IMG/VR virus record: IMGVR_UViG_3300021964_000012
Span: 188,001 to 252,000 of that record
Direction: 5' to 3' (one strand)
DNA length: 64,000 nt
Source of the DNA: a virus
Shown: positions 33,105 to 42,344 of the stretch, piece by piece
Position numbering within the stretch: the stretch's first letter is position 1
How the letters are laid out: each line of letters opens with the position of its first letter
Program-made: the position numbers and the translations under genes
The notes under the pieces: model-generated
The model's input: only the letters and a program-made list of their open reading frames with translations
Told to the model about the DNA's origin: nothing
The model's database searches: none

Positions 33105-34984
33105 TATGCTACTCCTGGGTTATTAGCCGCAAAGTTTACACGGCTGAATTTATCTCTATCAACAAGTTTTATGCCGTCTCCGACATAGCCCTCATGTCCG
33201 CTTACGCCTTTAATATCTGCTTTTACATCTTGATCTTGATCGTCAAGATCTTTAATCAATTTATCTTTTAGCAGTGCTATATTTACAAAAGAACTAAACA
33301 ACGCACTCACTGCACCTTGATTTTCGTTCATCCATTCAATTATTCTTGGTGCTTGTGTAGGCATTTTTTGTGTTACCCAAGGACCAAAATCTTTTACCAT
33401 GTTTGTAAAACCACCTTGACGTACCTTAAAATTTATGTATTGCTTCATCAACTTTGGAGTGCTGGTAATTTTCCTATTTCTTAGCTCTGATGGATTTAAA
33501 AATGCATCAATTGCAGGTGCATATTCGTTAAAGGTGTCTTGTATTTTAATTAACAGTCCTTTGTCTAATTCTATTGCACTTCCAGTATCTTTCATTGTAC
33601 TGTCTAATGCTAATACACCTGGAACCTTGTCGAGAACCCGAGTTGTTACTGGACGCACTGTTCCTTTAGGCTTGTCTATTTCTGTATGAACTGCAATACC
33701 TACGTTACTGTTTCCTATTTGTTTTCCAAGTGGCGTATCAGCACTTACTCTGTAGGTTACTTGGTTAGGTGTAAACACATATGAGTTGTCTTCTACAGGT
33801 GGTGTTGCACTGTACAACAGATCTGCTTGAACGAAACCTCTAAAATGCTGCGGCACAGCTCTGCTTAATAACGGAAATAACTTTTGATATACACCGATTA
33901 AATCTGTGTAATCACCCTTACGATTACTAAACACTCTTGCCATATCTTTTGCACTAGTAGCCAAACCATTATATCCTGTGGCTACAAATCCGCCTTTGTC
34001 TGTAAGAATAAACTGTCCATTGTTATCTCTGCCGAATACTATAGCAGGTTTGCCATCCCATTTGATAGTGTTAACTTTTGCTGGTTCTTCTGCACTGCGT
34101 CTTATTGCATCAATTGCTTGTTTAATTCCTTTGGATCCCATGTCAAAAACTAGATCTTCAGGATGTTCAATCCTAGCACCTTCAGCCAAATATGGTTTGT
34201 AATGAGCAGGGTTGTCTGAGACTACTTCCATGCCTTGATTGATGATTCTATCACGTAGTCTTGCCAACCAATCACTGCCGCCTTCTACAACTGATTCAAA
34301 GGTAAATCCTTCTCTTTCAGCATAACCACGGAAGTCTTCAAGTTTTTGATCACGTTGTGGATCATTTTGTAACGCACCTAGTATTGCTTCTACACTGAAC
34401 AAATCTTTTTCAGTAGCACCTTTGTTAAGTATTACTCTTGCAATGTCTGCTGGTAGATCTGTTACAAATTCGTTTGTTGATCTACTAACCAATCCTTGAT
34501 TTGGTGAAAGTTTATATCCGGCAGCTTTTGCAATTGAATTCATCAGTACATTACGTGTAACACCTTTGTAATCACTAGCTGGATCAGCACGCATTAGAAA
34601 CTTTGAAAAGTCTGGCTTCTGAACAAACATAAAGTCAGTCTGTATATAGCCTTGATCTTCTCTGCCTGTGATTGGTGCTTTGAAATGAACACTTATTCCA
34701 CTCTTACGCACCCATTCTCTAGGATCAAAGCCGTGAGATTCAGCCCACTGAGTTAGTTTGTTTTCAAGTTCTTGTTTGCTTATCGTTTTAGGGTCAACTG
34801 CTAGATCTAAATCACCTGATGTTGGTTTTTGTCCTGTGCTACCAAGCATGTTATCCATGAGAGACAATCCAGTGAGTTGCTCTAACCAAAGTACAGTAGG
34901 CTTTACATCTGTTTGATTAATACGCTTAGTTTGTATAGCACCATCAGCATCTTTGAAGACGTTGCCACCCTCTTTTAGTTTCAT
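33104..34984 (-). CDS. nucleotidyltransferase plus ligase-like two-domain protein
   Basis: The 626-residue protein has an N-terminal pol-beta-type nucleotidyltransferase pattern: TSGDLDLAV at 55-63 with two acids, and a third acid in YIQTDFMF near 117. A second domain contains TIKWDGKPAIVFG at about 306-318, which matches motif I (KxDG) of ATP-dependent ligases and mRNA-capping enzymes. TDKGGF follows. I recall an uncharacterised family (DUF6267-like) of this form in T4-like phages. Ligation, tagging or capping of RNA or DNA is possible. It is embedded in the virion run, so it may be packaged. Confidence 0.65.
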   Translation of the reverse strand: MKLKEGGNVFKDADGAIQTKRINQTDVKPTVLWLEQLTGLSLMDNMLGSTGQKPTSGDLDLAVDPKTISKQELENKLTQWAESHGFDPREWVRKSGISVHFKAPITGREDQGYIQTDFMFVQKPDFSKFLMRADPASDYKGVTRNVLMNSIAKAAGYKLSPNQGLVSRSTNEFVTDLPADIARVILNKGATEKDLFSVEAILGALQNDPQRDQKLEDFRGYAEREGFTFESVVEGGSDWLARLRDRIINQGMEVVSDNPAHYKPYLAEGARIEHPEDLVFDMGSKGIKQAIDAIRRSAEEPAKVNTIKWDGKPAIVFGRDNNGQFILTDKGGFVATGYNGLATSAKDMARVFSNRKGDYTDLIGVYQKLFPLLSRAVPQHFRGFVQADLLYSATPPVEDNSYVFTPNQVTYRVSADTPLGKQIGNSNVGIAVHTEIDKPKGTVRPVTTRVLDKVPGVLALDSTMKDTGSAIELDKGLLIKIQDTFNEYAPAIDAFLNPSELRNRKITSTPKLMKQYINFKVRQGGFTNMVKDFGPWVTQKMPTQAPRIIEWMNENQGAVSALFSSFVNIALLKDKLIKDLDDQDQDVKADIKGVSGHEGYVGDGIKLVDRDKFSRVNFAANNPGVA

Positions 34985-36873
34985 GTTGTAACCGCATCTA
35001 AATACTGTAGTATTTGTTTTTTAATTCCAGGATTGCTATTGATTTGTTGAGCCAGTGTTATTACAGGATCATCACTGGCAATTTTCTTTAGATCAGGCAT
35101 CTTTATACCAGCAGTTTGAAATGCTTGTTGCATCACTGCTCCGTCTATGCCTTGAGTTGTAAGCCATTGTGCAATTTGTACACTGTCAGTTGGTTTGCCG
35201 GCTTTTGTCCATGCTTTCATAAGTTTATCAGCAGTTACTTTAGTTGTGATATTTGTACCGACTTGACGAGCTTTTTGTCCAAGTTTGGTAACACCTTTAC
35301 CAATTTGTTGTTTTAAGTTTGAAAGCATACCGCCTGGTGCTTCCATAAGATCTTGCTTGTAGGCAACTGCAACAAAAAGTTTTGTAATTTGATCTTCTGT
35401 GAGTGCATTCGCAGTACTGTGTCCGCTCTGCAACAATGATCTTCGTTTTGCTAGTTGCTCTGGAGATAGGTTCTTAAGTCTTTCTGCTTGAGCAGCGGCT
35501 TTTGCATCTAAATTTTCAGCGGCACCGGGTACGTTATCTTTTAGCCATTGTGTAGCCTCTGGACTCATAGCCTGTGTTCCTGGAAATTGTGAGTTGAATT
35601 GATCTATTAGTTCTGGGTCTGTAATTGGTATATCACCACGTACGACAATACCTTCGCCTGTGCCGCCTGGTGCAACTAGATCAGCTTTTGCTTGTAGGTC
35701 CGCTCTGCCTTGTGCAACTTTATCCCCTACACTACCACTTTGAGCAGTTGCAGTTCTATCAGCACCTGTTCCACCACTTACTTCATCAGGGTCAACAACA
35801 TCACCACCAGTTGTACCGTCTAAATGACTTTGTAGTTGTTTATTGTATTGATCTATTATATCGTCAGGAATATTGTCTTGATTTGGAAGGTCAATCAACC
35901 CATCCATTTGTTCTGGTGTTAAAGGTTGTCCTGGTTGATATGATGCAAGATTCAGTCCATTTTCATCATACATAGGTCCTAGTTGTGCATTGTATTGATC
36001 AATTACATTCTGCGGTATACCGTCTTGATTTGGCAAATCCTGTATCATGTTCATTTCAGCAGTTGATAGTTTACCATCAAAGTCTGCAACAATATCATCT
36101 ATACTAGTAGCACCTGCTATATCTTGTATGCCGGCAGCTCGCATATCTGCGGCCGTTCCGGCGTCAACATCGGTGATTCCGTCGAGGCTATTTCCTCCAC
36201 CAGCAAATCCTCCTTGTGTTGATTGTGCAGTATCAGCAGTTGCTCCAACAGCATCTCCGCCACCACGCACTAGATCGCCAAGTGTACTTGCACCGGCCGC
36301 CAACGCACCAGTTTTACCTGCACTGTATAACGCACTTCTTATGTCTTTACCTTGTAACAGTTGATCTGTAAGTTTAAACAAACCTAATGCGGCAGCACCA
36401 CCTAAACCTGCACCACTTACACCAGCGGCTGCAATCAATGCGGCATAGATAAAACCTTGCATAATAGGATGTTTCTCTGCAAACTGACGATATTTTTTAA
36501 CAGCTTGCATTACACGACCTTCGTCGCCACCTGCACTTTGCTTCAGTTGTTCGGCGGCGGCATCATATTTTTGTGCAAAGCCTTGCATAGGTCCAGAATT
36601 GTAAACTTTTGCCTTTAGATCATTCCAAGGTTTAACAATTGCTTGATTAACTTTGTCTAATCCTTTACCAACTGCCGTACGGTTTGATCCAGCCTCAGTT
36701 GCAGTTTTTTCTATTTCTGCAAACAAACCTTGTATCTGTTGTGGTGAAAGTGCAGCTTCACGAAGTTGATATCCCACGTTTTCCCAAACAAGATAGGTAT
36801 CGAGATTGGTTCGGTTAAGACTTTCTAGTAATGCATGTCTTGATTCATGTTTTTTTAATTCGGTGATCCTCAT
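34981..36873 (-). CDS. large repeat-containing virion-type protein
   Basis: The 630-residue product has a helical N terminus and a small-residue hydrophobic segment (about 135-175, GFIYAALIAAAGVSGAGLGG) that could insert into membranes. The middle is Gly/Asp-rich with a duplicated segment (DLPNQDGIPQNVIDQYNAQL and DLPNQDNIPDDIIDQYNKQL) and a third weaker copy. The C-terminal domain is helical (LTEDQITKLF onward). It may be an ejected or baseplate-hub protein. The start overlaps the previous gene by four bases (ATGA). Confidence 0.55.
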   Translation of the reverse strand: MRITELKKHESRHALLESLNRTNLDTYLVWENVGYQLREAALSPQQIQGLFAEIEKTATEAGSNRTAVGKGLDKVNQAIVKPWNDLKAKVYNSGPMQGFAQKYDAAAEQLKQSAGGDEGRVMQAVKKYRQFAEKHPIMQGFIYAALIAAAGVSGAGLGGAAALGLFKLTDQLLQGKDIRSALYSAGKTGALAAGASTLGDLVRGGGDAVGATADTAQSTQGGFAGGGNSLDGITDVDAGTAADMRAAGIQDIAGATSIDDIVADFDGKLSTAEMNMIQDLPNQDGIPQNVIDQYNAQLGPMYDENGLNLASYQPGQPLTPEQMDGLIDLPNQDNIPDDIIDQYNKQLQSHLDGTTGGDVVDPDEVSGGTGADRTATAQSGSVGDKVAQGRADLQAKADLVAPGGTGEGIVVRGDIPITDPELIDQFNSQFPGTQAMSPEATQWLKDNVPGAAENLDAKAAAQAERLKNLSPEQLAKRRSLLQSGHSTANALTEDQITKLFVAVAYKQDLMEAPGGMLSNLKQQIGKGVTKLGQKARQVGTNITTKVTADKLMKAWTKAGKPTDSVQIAQWLTTQGIDGAVMQQAFQTAGIKMPDLKKIASDDPVITLAQQINSNPGIKKQILQYLDAVTT

Positions 36874-37877
36874 GCTATTGCTTTCTTCAATTTCTGTTTG
36901 CTCGGAGCATCTAATTTATCTATTGCACCTATCGTACCGGGGGATGCTTTTTCGATAGCCGCACGTAGTCCTGCCATCTTTGGATCATTGAGATCAATTT
37001 TTTGTCCACCAATCTTAGCAGTAGGAACTTTTGTTTTTTGAGCAACGTCTTTTGCAGTGGTTGATACTATCTTACCTGTACTGTCTCTTTGCGGTGCGGT
37101 TGACTGTTTAGCTTGTTGACTTTTAGGAACATTGGTCATGTAACTTGGTTTGCGTTTTTTCCAATCATCATTGGCTTGATCCATGCCTTGCTTCACTGCA
37201 CTTGTTTTGCCCTTGTTCATTGCTTGCGAAATTGGATCAGTTCCTTGACCTTGCTTGTTTTGATTACGTGCAATGCTTTTCTGTATTGCTTTTTGATCCT
37301 GGTTAGCAGCAGAGGCTTGTGCACCTGTTGTTCCTAGTTTTTTTTCTAGTTCTGCTTTTCTTTGTGCTTCGGCATCGGTTTTTTGTAACTTTGCAGCCAA
37401 TCCAGCAGCCTTATTACGTTGTGTAATACTACCACTTTGAGCGTTTTTTCCAATACTTGCACCCCCAACACCGGTGTAGGTTTGTTGACTGCGATCAGGA
37501 AGACCACTTTGCCAATTATAACTGGTTACATCGTCAACTTTGTCCAGTGTTTTTTGTGCAAGTGCATCTGCTTTGCCAATTCCAGTTTGTACTGCACCAG
37601 CGGCTCTTTTTAGAAACCCTGGACCTTGTGCTTGTGCTTTTGCAGTAGGTGCTTTATAATCTTTTCCAGCAACTGCTTTTTGTGTTTGTTGTTTGCCTTG
37701 TTGGAATGACTTGCCTAATGCATCAGCACTACGCTTAGTAACACCTTTGATCTTTTGTCCTGCTCCTTGAACCGCACCAAGGCCTTGGCCAATTTTTTTA
37801 GTGATGGCTTTAGAGAAATCACCAATTTCGTCTAAGAGCTCTTCTTGTAGTTGTTGTTCTGTTAATCTATTTGTCAT
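36870..37877 (-). CDS. basic low-complexity protein, possible internal head protein
   Basis: The 335-residue protein is rich in Lys, Gln, Ala and Gly with hardly any hydrophobic core (KRSADALGKSFQQGKQQTQK). Its N terminus (LTEQQLQEELLDEI) may be a targeting helix. T4-like phages carry internal proteins of this composition, delivered with the DNA. That is an analogy rather than homology. ATGA overlap links it to the 630-residue gene. Confidence 0.5.
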   Translation of the reverse strand: MTNRLTEQQLQEELLDEIGDFSKAITKKIGQGLGAVQGAGQKIKGVTKRSADALGKSFQQGKQQTQKAVAGKDYKAPTAKAQAQGPGFLKRAAGAVQTGIGKADALAQKTLDKVDDVTSYNWQSGLPDRSQQTYTGVGGASIGKNAQSGSITQRNKAAGLAAKLQKTDAEAQRKAELEKKLGTTGAQASAANQDQKAIQKSIARNQNKQGQGTDPISQAMNKGKTSAVKQGMDQANDDWKKRKPSYMTNVPKSQQAKQSTAPQRDSTGKIVSTTAKDVAQKTKVPTAKIGGQKIDLNDPKMAGLRAAIEKASPGTIGAIDKLDAPSKQKLKKAIA

Positions 37878-38127
37878 TGGCTCTTTTCACTGATCTTGCA
37901 AACTTACTCGGATCACGCAAACGAATAGCATTCAGTAGTTTGCGTTGTAGATTTTCACTTTGCTCTGCATCATATAACTCGTCGATCTGTTCCATTAAAC
38001 GGATAGCACTGGCAATCACATTGCTGGCACGACTTTCTACGATGTATCCACGCTCTTGACGTTTAGCATAGCGTTCTACGTAGATGCCGTCTAATTCTTC
38101 AAAGATGCTACGAGTCTTTTTTTGCAT
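37867..38127 (-). CDS. small helical protein
   Basis: From ATG 38127 (ribosome site AAAGGAAC) the product is 86 residues, charged and helical (MQKKTRSIFEELDGIYVERY). The longer frame includes promoter sequence. Two late-type elements lie 17 and 44 bases upstream, so this is the first gene of the long virion run. The function is unknown. Confidence 0.6.
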   Translation of the reverse strand: MQKKTRSIFEELDGIYVERYAKRQERGYIVESRASNVIASAIRLMEQIDELYDAEQSENLQRKLLNAIRLRDPSKFARSVKRANDK

Positions 38128-38143
38128 TTTTGTTCCTTTTGCA

Positions 38144-38150
38144 GTATTTA
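38144..38150 (-). promoter_or_regulatory. late-type promoter CTAAATA
   Basis: CTAAATA on the minus strand, 17 bases before ATG 38127. Confidence 0.45.
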
Positions 38151-38170
38151 GCAGTTTTTGCTGATTCAAA

Positions 38171-38178
38171 TATTTATA
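38171..38178 (-). promoter_or_regulatory. late promoter TATAAATA of the virion run
   Basis: A perfect T4 late element on the minus strand, 44 bases upstream of ATG 38127. It heads the run of virion-type genes down to about 30.85 kb. Confidence 0.65.
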
Positions 38179-38195
38179 GTAGCATAGATTCTGTA

Positions 38196-38202
38196 GTAAA
38201 TA
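38196..38202 (+). promoter_or_regulatory. possible late-type promoter GTAAATA
   Basis: GTAAATA on the plus strand, 38 bases before the DnaE-like gene. A tandem ten-base repeat (TAGGCAAACA twice, 38221-38240) separates it from the ATG. Confidence 0.3.
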
Positions 38203-38239
38203 TACCTATTAAGGCATCTTTAGGCAAACATAGGCAAAC

Positions 38240-39940
38240 ATGAAAACAGAAATAGAACAGATACAATTATTATTAGAACAATTTAGAAGACCAACTCCCG
38301 AAGGCGAAGAATATCAAAACAGACTAGCAGAAGAATTTGAAATTATACTTCAGCAACGTTTTACAGATTACTTTCTCAAAATAAGACTCATACTTGATCT
38401 CAACGAAGACATACCACACATGACCAGAGGCAGTGCTGGTAGCAGTTTGGTTTGCTATCTCATGGGCATAACTGATGTTGATCCAATTGAATGGAACATA
38501 CCACTAGCAAGATTTTTAAATCCATACAGAGATGACTTGCCTGATGTGGATATTGATATACCTCATCACAAACAAGAACTTGCAATGCAACGTGTGTTTG
38601 ACAAATGGCCAACACAGAGTGCTAGGATATCAAACTATGTGCTTTACAGAGAGAAGAGTGCAAAACGCGAAGCTGCCAAACGCCTTGGAGCAAAAGGCAG
38701 ACTGCCAAAAGATATAGACTACGCAAAACTAGGCGTTGACGAACAAGAAGCACGTCGTATTGAACGCAAACTCATGGGCAAAAAACGTTGTATCAGCAAA
38801 CACTGTGGTGGTGTGCTGGTTTTTGATCGTCCACTACCTAAAAGCCTGTTCCGTGATGACAATCTTATCTTGCTTGACAAAAACGAAGTAGAGGATTTGG
38901 AACATCTAAAAGTAGACATACTTGCAAACAGAGGATTATCACAGTTACTAGAAATAGATCCTCACACAAGACTGGATGCATATCCAAAACAGGATGAACG
39001 TGTTGCTGATTTGTTGTGTAGAGGTGATGTACTTGGTGTAACACAAGGTGAGTCGCCAACTATGAAGAGACTGTTTCGTGCATTGCAACCAACCGGAGTT
39101 GAGGACTGTGTGTTTGCCAGTGCATTAGTGCGTCCAGTTGCTATGGAAGGCAGACGCAAGGCCAGTTGGTTCCGTGACTGGAGTGAAAAAGGCATACAAA
39201 AGAATGCAATAGTATATGAAGATGATGCCATACATAAAATAATGAAATTGATTGGCATATCACCATACGAAGCAGATATGTATCGTCGTGCTTTTGCAAA
39301 AAAGAATGAAGAAAAGATGATGCAGTTTATGGCACGCTTAGGTGATCATCCAGACAAGCATGATATCTATGAACAAATGCAATCACTAAGTGGGTTTGGC
39401 TTGTGTAGAGCACACGCAGTTAATTTAGGCAGACTTATATGGGCATTAGCATATCACAAAGTATACAATCCAAAAGAGTTTTGGCGTGCTTGTTTAAAAC
39501 ACTGCCAAGGATCATATGCACGTTGGGTATATCGTAACGAAGCAAAACGTGCTGGTTGGGATCTGCGTGAACTAGGTTTTGACAACTGGATTACAGAAGA
39601 TCCAGTTGAGAGTTTCAAACAACATGGTGCATGGAATAGTCCTGGCTTTTTGCCAAACATGGGATTGCAAAATTTATTCTTAGACAAGTTTCAGTTTGCA
39701 GGTATAATTGCCGCCAGCAGAGTGTTTAAAAGTGATATAAAAAGTTATATACACTTCATCACACTAGGTGTTGGTGAAGGTCGCTATGTGGATCTTGTTG
39801 TTGACAAACCAGTGAAATACGGTAAAGGAACTGTAGTCTTAGGAGAAGGAGAACTACACAGCAGAGACAACAGCGAGTATCTCAAAGTAAAACGCAAATC
39901 AGTAAAAGTGATGTCAATTGACGACTATGTTCAGAGCTAA
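38240..39940 (+). CDS. family C (DnaE-like) DNA polymerase core without PHP domain
   Basis: The 566-residue protein matches bacterial Pol III alpha from the palm onwards. YFLKIRLILDL precedes MTRGSAGSSLVCYLMGITDVDP (compare GRGSGAGSLVAYALGITDLDP), then RFLNPYRDDLPDVDIDI with D102 and D104, KHCGGVLVF, and HLKVDILANRGL with D226. GDVLGVTQGESPTMKRL, EDCVFASALVRP, YEDDAIHKIM and LCRAHAVNLGRLIWALAYHK follow. All three catalytic aspartates are present. The N-terminal PHP domain is absent and the C terminus is short. It lies opposite to neighbouring replication genes and overlaps the radical SAM gene by four bases. Whether it replaces or assists a T4 gp43 outside the window is unknown. Confidence 0.88.
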   Translation: MKTEIEQIQLLLEQFRRPTPEGEEYQNRLAEEFEIILQQRFTDYFLKIRLILDLNEDIPHMTRGSAGSSLVCYLMGITDVDPIEWNIPLARFLNPYRDDLPDVDIDIPHHKQELAMQRVFDKWPTQSARISNYVLYREKSAKREAAKRLGAKGRLPKDIDYAKLGVDEQEARRIERKLMGKKRCISKHCGGVLVFDRPLPKSLFRDDNLILLDKNEVEDLEHLKVDILANRGLSQLLEIDPHTRLDAYPKQDERVADLLCRGDVLGVTQGESPTMKRLFRALQPTGVEDCVFASALVRPVAMEGRRKASWFRDWSEKGIQKNAIVYEDDAIHKIMKLIGISPYEADMYRRAFAKKNEEKMMQFMARLGDHPDKHDIYEQMQSLSGFGLCRAHAVNLGRLIWALAYHKVYNPKEFWRACLKHCQGSYARWVYRNEAKRAGWDLRELGFDNWITEDPVESFKQHGAWNSPGFLPNMGLQNLFLDKFQFAGIIAASRVFKSDIKSYIHFITLGVGEGRYVDLVVDKPVKYGKGTVVLGEGELHSRDNSEYLKVKRKSVKVMSIDDYVQS

Positions 39941-40944
39941 CAGGTACCACAGTTATCATCGCAAATGACTAACCGTCCATTTTCATAATCTTTAAGTATC
40001 CAACTTTGTTCCACTTTGCCAAACCATTCAATACATTGTTCCAAAGTGTAAACTAATGCATTATTTTTTTCAATCATTGGAATTAATTGACTGTTGGCAG
40101 CTTGATGATACTGCCCTTTCCCGTATGTCTTAGGGTAAAACCCAGTGTAACAACAAGGATACACATCTCCATTGGCAGAGATATAAATGCTTTTAAGTTT
40201 TTTTGTTTCACAGATTACACTGGCGCAAGGTTTTCTTCCTGGAATAATATCTTCTAATAAAATATCATCAGTTTTTTTACTGTCAAGAAGTTTTTCAAAA
40301 TTGGTTTCTCCTGAGTATGATCCTAATGTATGAGCCAGGTTACCTTTCTTGTCAAATACAGGAGCAGTGTTTCTTCCTTCGTCAACTATTTTAAATTTTG
40401 AAAATTCCAGTTGAATGCTCAGTTGTTTACATTCTTCGATTTGATGACGATTATGATCAAATTCTATAAACTGCCAAATTGCATTTCCTCCGTTTGAAAT
40501 AAAAGTTTTAGCATTTTTAATCACAGTTTTCCAAGAAGTATCTTGACGATATAAACTGTGGGTGTCTTCTAATCCATCAATTGCAAAATTAACCGTGGCA
40601 CTACTGCTGGCAAGGCTTTTCCAAAAATCTTCTTTTCTAGCTCCGCCGTTGGTGTTAATCGAAATATTCATTTTTGGATTATTATCTCTAAAGTATTTTA
40701 TAATATCTTGACCTTCGGGATTCATCACAATATCGCCAAAATTTCCATTAACACGAATTGATTTCAATTGTAGCAGAAATTTTTTTGAAAATATTTTTTT
40801 TGTTTGCTCTAATGTCAAATACGTTTCAGGATAACCTCCATTATAAGGATACCCCCAGAAGTTTCGAGGACACCAAGGACATCTCGCATTACACAAAGAT
40901 GCAATTTCTAAATGAACATCACGAATTTCATTGTAAGATATCAT
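39937..40944 (-). CDS. radical SAM/SPASM enzyme
   Basis: The 335-residue protein has CNARCPWC (C18, C22, C25), the CxxxCxxC site for the 4Fe-4S cluster that cleaves S-adenosylmethionine. NGNFGDIVMNPEG and SINTNGG follow, as in SPASM proteins. The C-terminal half has further cysteines (KPCASVICE, VYPCCYTG, CIEW, ICDDNCGTC) for auxiliary clusters. SPASM enzymes modify peptides or small molecules. No obvious precursor peptide is next to it. It overlaps gp41 by four bases (ATGA), so it belongs to the replication run. Related genes occur in marine myophages, with unknown substrates. Confidence 0.85.
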   Translation of the reverse strand: MISYNEIRDVHLEIASLCNARCPWCPRNFWGYPYNGGYPETYLTLEQTKKIFSKKFLLQLKSIRVNGNFGDIVMNPEGQDIIKYFRDNNPKMNISINTNGGARKEDFWKSLASSSATVNFAIDGLEDTHSLYRQDTSWKTVIKNAKTFISNGGNAIWQFIEFDHNRHQIEECKQLSIQLEFSKFKIVDEGRNTAPVFDKKGNLAHTLGSYSGETNFEKLLDSKKTDDILLEDIIPGRKPCASVICETKKLKSIYISANGDVYPCCYTGFYPKTYGKGQYHQAANSQLIPMIEKNNALVYTLEQCIEWFGKVEQSWILKDYENGRLVICDDNCGTC

Positions 40945-42344
40945 TTTTGTTTGATACCTGCTAACATCTGTTTAAGTTTTGTGCTTTGTACATCAGCAAC
41001 AATCTTACCTGGTTCGTCTGCCACAGTTGCATCGTTTACAGTGTCAGTTGTGAGTGTCTTGGCTTTTATTTGATCATAGATACTTGAACTCTGTTTCTTA
41101 AACTGTTGATATTCTTCATCATCTCCTAAGTCACGTATACGCAAACTTTCTATGTCAAACTCCAAGTCTACTTTCTGTCCAACACCTGAACTACTTCTAG
41201 TCTTCATAGCCTGTATCTGATATCTGCCACGTTCTCTCATTGCACGGCTTGTAAAGATACCAAACACATTGTCAGCAGTATTGATCTTACTGATACCACC
41301 TGATATATGCGAATGATCAAACTCTATTTCTTCAACTGCACTTCTATTCAACTGTGAAGCAGTTACAAACAATATGTTAAGTTCCCTTGCAAGGTTACGC
41401 AGTTCTTCAGATACATACTTGTCCTTAACAAACAGATCATTTGGCGATACTTTTGCACTTACTGGCATAAGCAAATCCAAATAGTCAACACACATAAAGT
41501 CTATTTCTTTTCCTTGTTTGATGCTTAGTTCTTTTACAAATGCTCTTATGTCGTTAACTGTGCTCTGTGCAGGCATGTATTTTATTTGAAGTTTTCCTGA
41601 CTTCTTGCCCATCATTTTAACTTTCATTTCAACAGTTTCAATGTCTTTGAACAACTGTTTACTAGGAGTGTTTGTTAACATACTGTCAATACGCATAGCT
41701 GTCAACCCTTCACTCAATTCGAGTGTAATGTATACTCCGCTGAGTCCTGCTTCCATCCAGTTCACTGCCAAGTTTTGCATGAACAAACTTTTACCTGATC
41801 CTGACCCGCCTGCAAATATCTGTAGTTCTCCTCTGTTAAACCCACCATACAATAATTTGTCTAAGTTTGCCCAACCTGTTGAATTCTGTCCGTTGTTGTC
41901 TTTCAGTGCCGCAAGTCTTGCACGAGGATCTTCAAAGTAATCTGTACCCAGATCCTTTGTTAAACTTATCTGTACTGCATCCTTGATTAGTTTCTCAACT
42001 GGTGAATACTCTCCCTTTTCTAACAGGTCTGCACTTTTAAGTATGGCACGTTCTAGTTCAGTACGTCTGGTAAATGCTTCAAATTCGTTCAAAAACCAAT
42101 CTGTATGTCCACTATTGAGATCTGGAATCTCCAATAGTTCAACGTTTGTCACTGCTTTTATCTGTGCTCTGTCAGGAAGTGTTTTATGTTCGTTTGCATG
42201 GTCATAGATAAACTTTGCAGTTTCACGCAAGTCTCTGTCAAAATTTTCTGTATTGAATATATTTTGTACTCTCAAAAAACTTTGTGCATCATGCATCATC
42301 ATTTCTAAAAATAACTTTTGTACATCATAGTTATAATCTGTCAT
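40941..42344 (-). CDS. replicative DNA helicase (T4 gp41/DnaB-like)
   Basis: The 467-residue protein has the DnaB-type RecA core: Walker A GGSGSGKS at 179-186, VYITLELSEGLTAMRID (motif 1a), FMCVDYLDLL (Walker B), TASQLNRSA (motif 3) and QAMKTRSSSGVGQKVDLEFD near the end. It unwinds DNA at the fork as a hexamer with the primase. It is directly downstream of gp61 with a four-base overlap, the classic T4 pairing in reversed local order. Confidence 0.93.
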   Translation of the reverse strand: MTDYNYDVQKLFLEMMMHDAQSFLRVQNIFNTENFDRDLRETAKFIYDHANEHKTLPDRAQIKAVTNVELLEIPDLNSGHTDWFLNEFEAFTRRTELERAILKSADLLEKGEYSPVEKLIKDAVQISLTKDLGTDYFEDPRARLAALKDNNGQNSTGWANLDKLLYGGFNRGELQIFAGGSGSGKSLFMQNLAVNWMEAGLSGVYITLELSEGLTAMRIDSMLTNTPSKQLFKDIETVEMKVKMMGKKSGKLQIKYMPAQSTVNDIRAFVKELSIKQGKEIDFMCVDYLDLLMPVSAKVSPNDLFVKDKYVSEELRNLARELNILFVTASQLNRSAVEEIEFDHSHISGGISKINTADNVFGIFTSRAMRERGRYQIQAMKTRSSSGVGQKVDLEFDIESLRIRDLGDDEEYQQFKKQSSSIYDQIKAKTLTTDTVNDATVADEPGKIVADVQSTKLKQMLAGIKQK

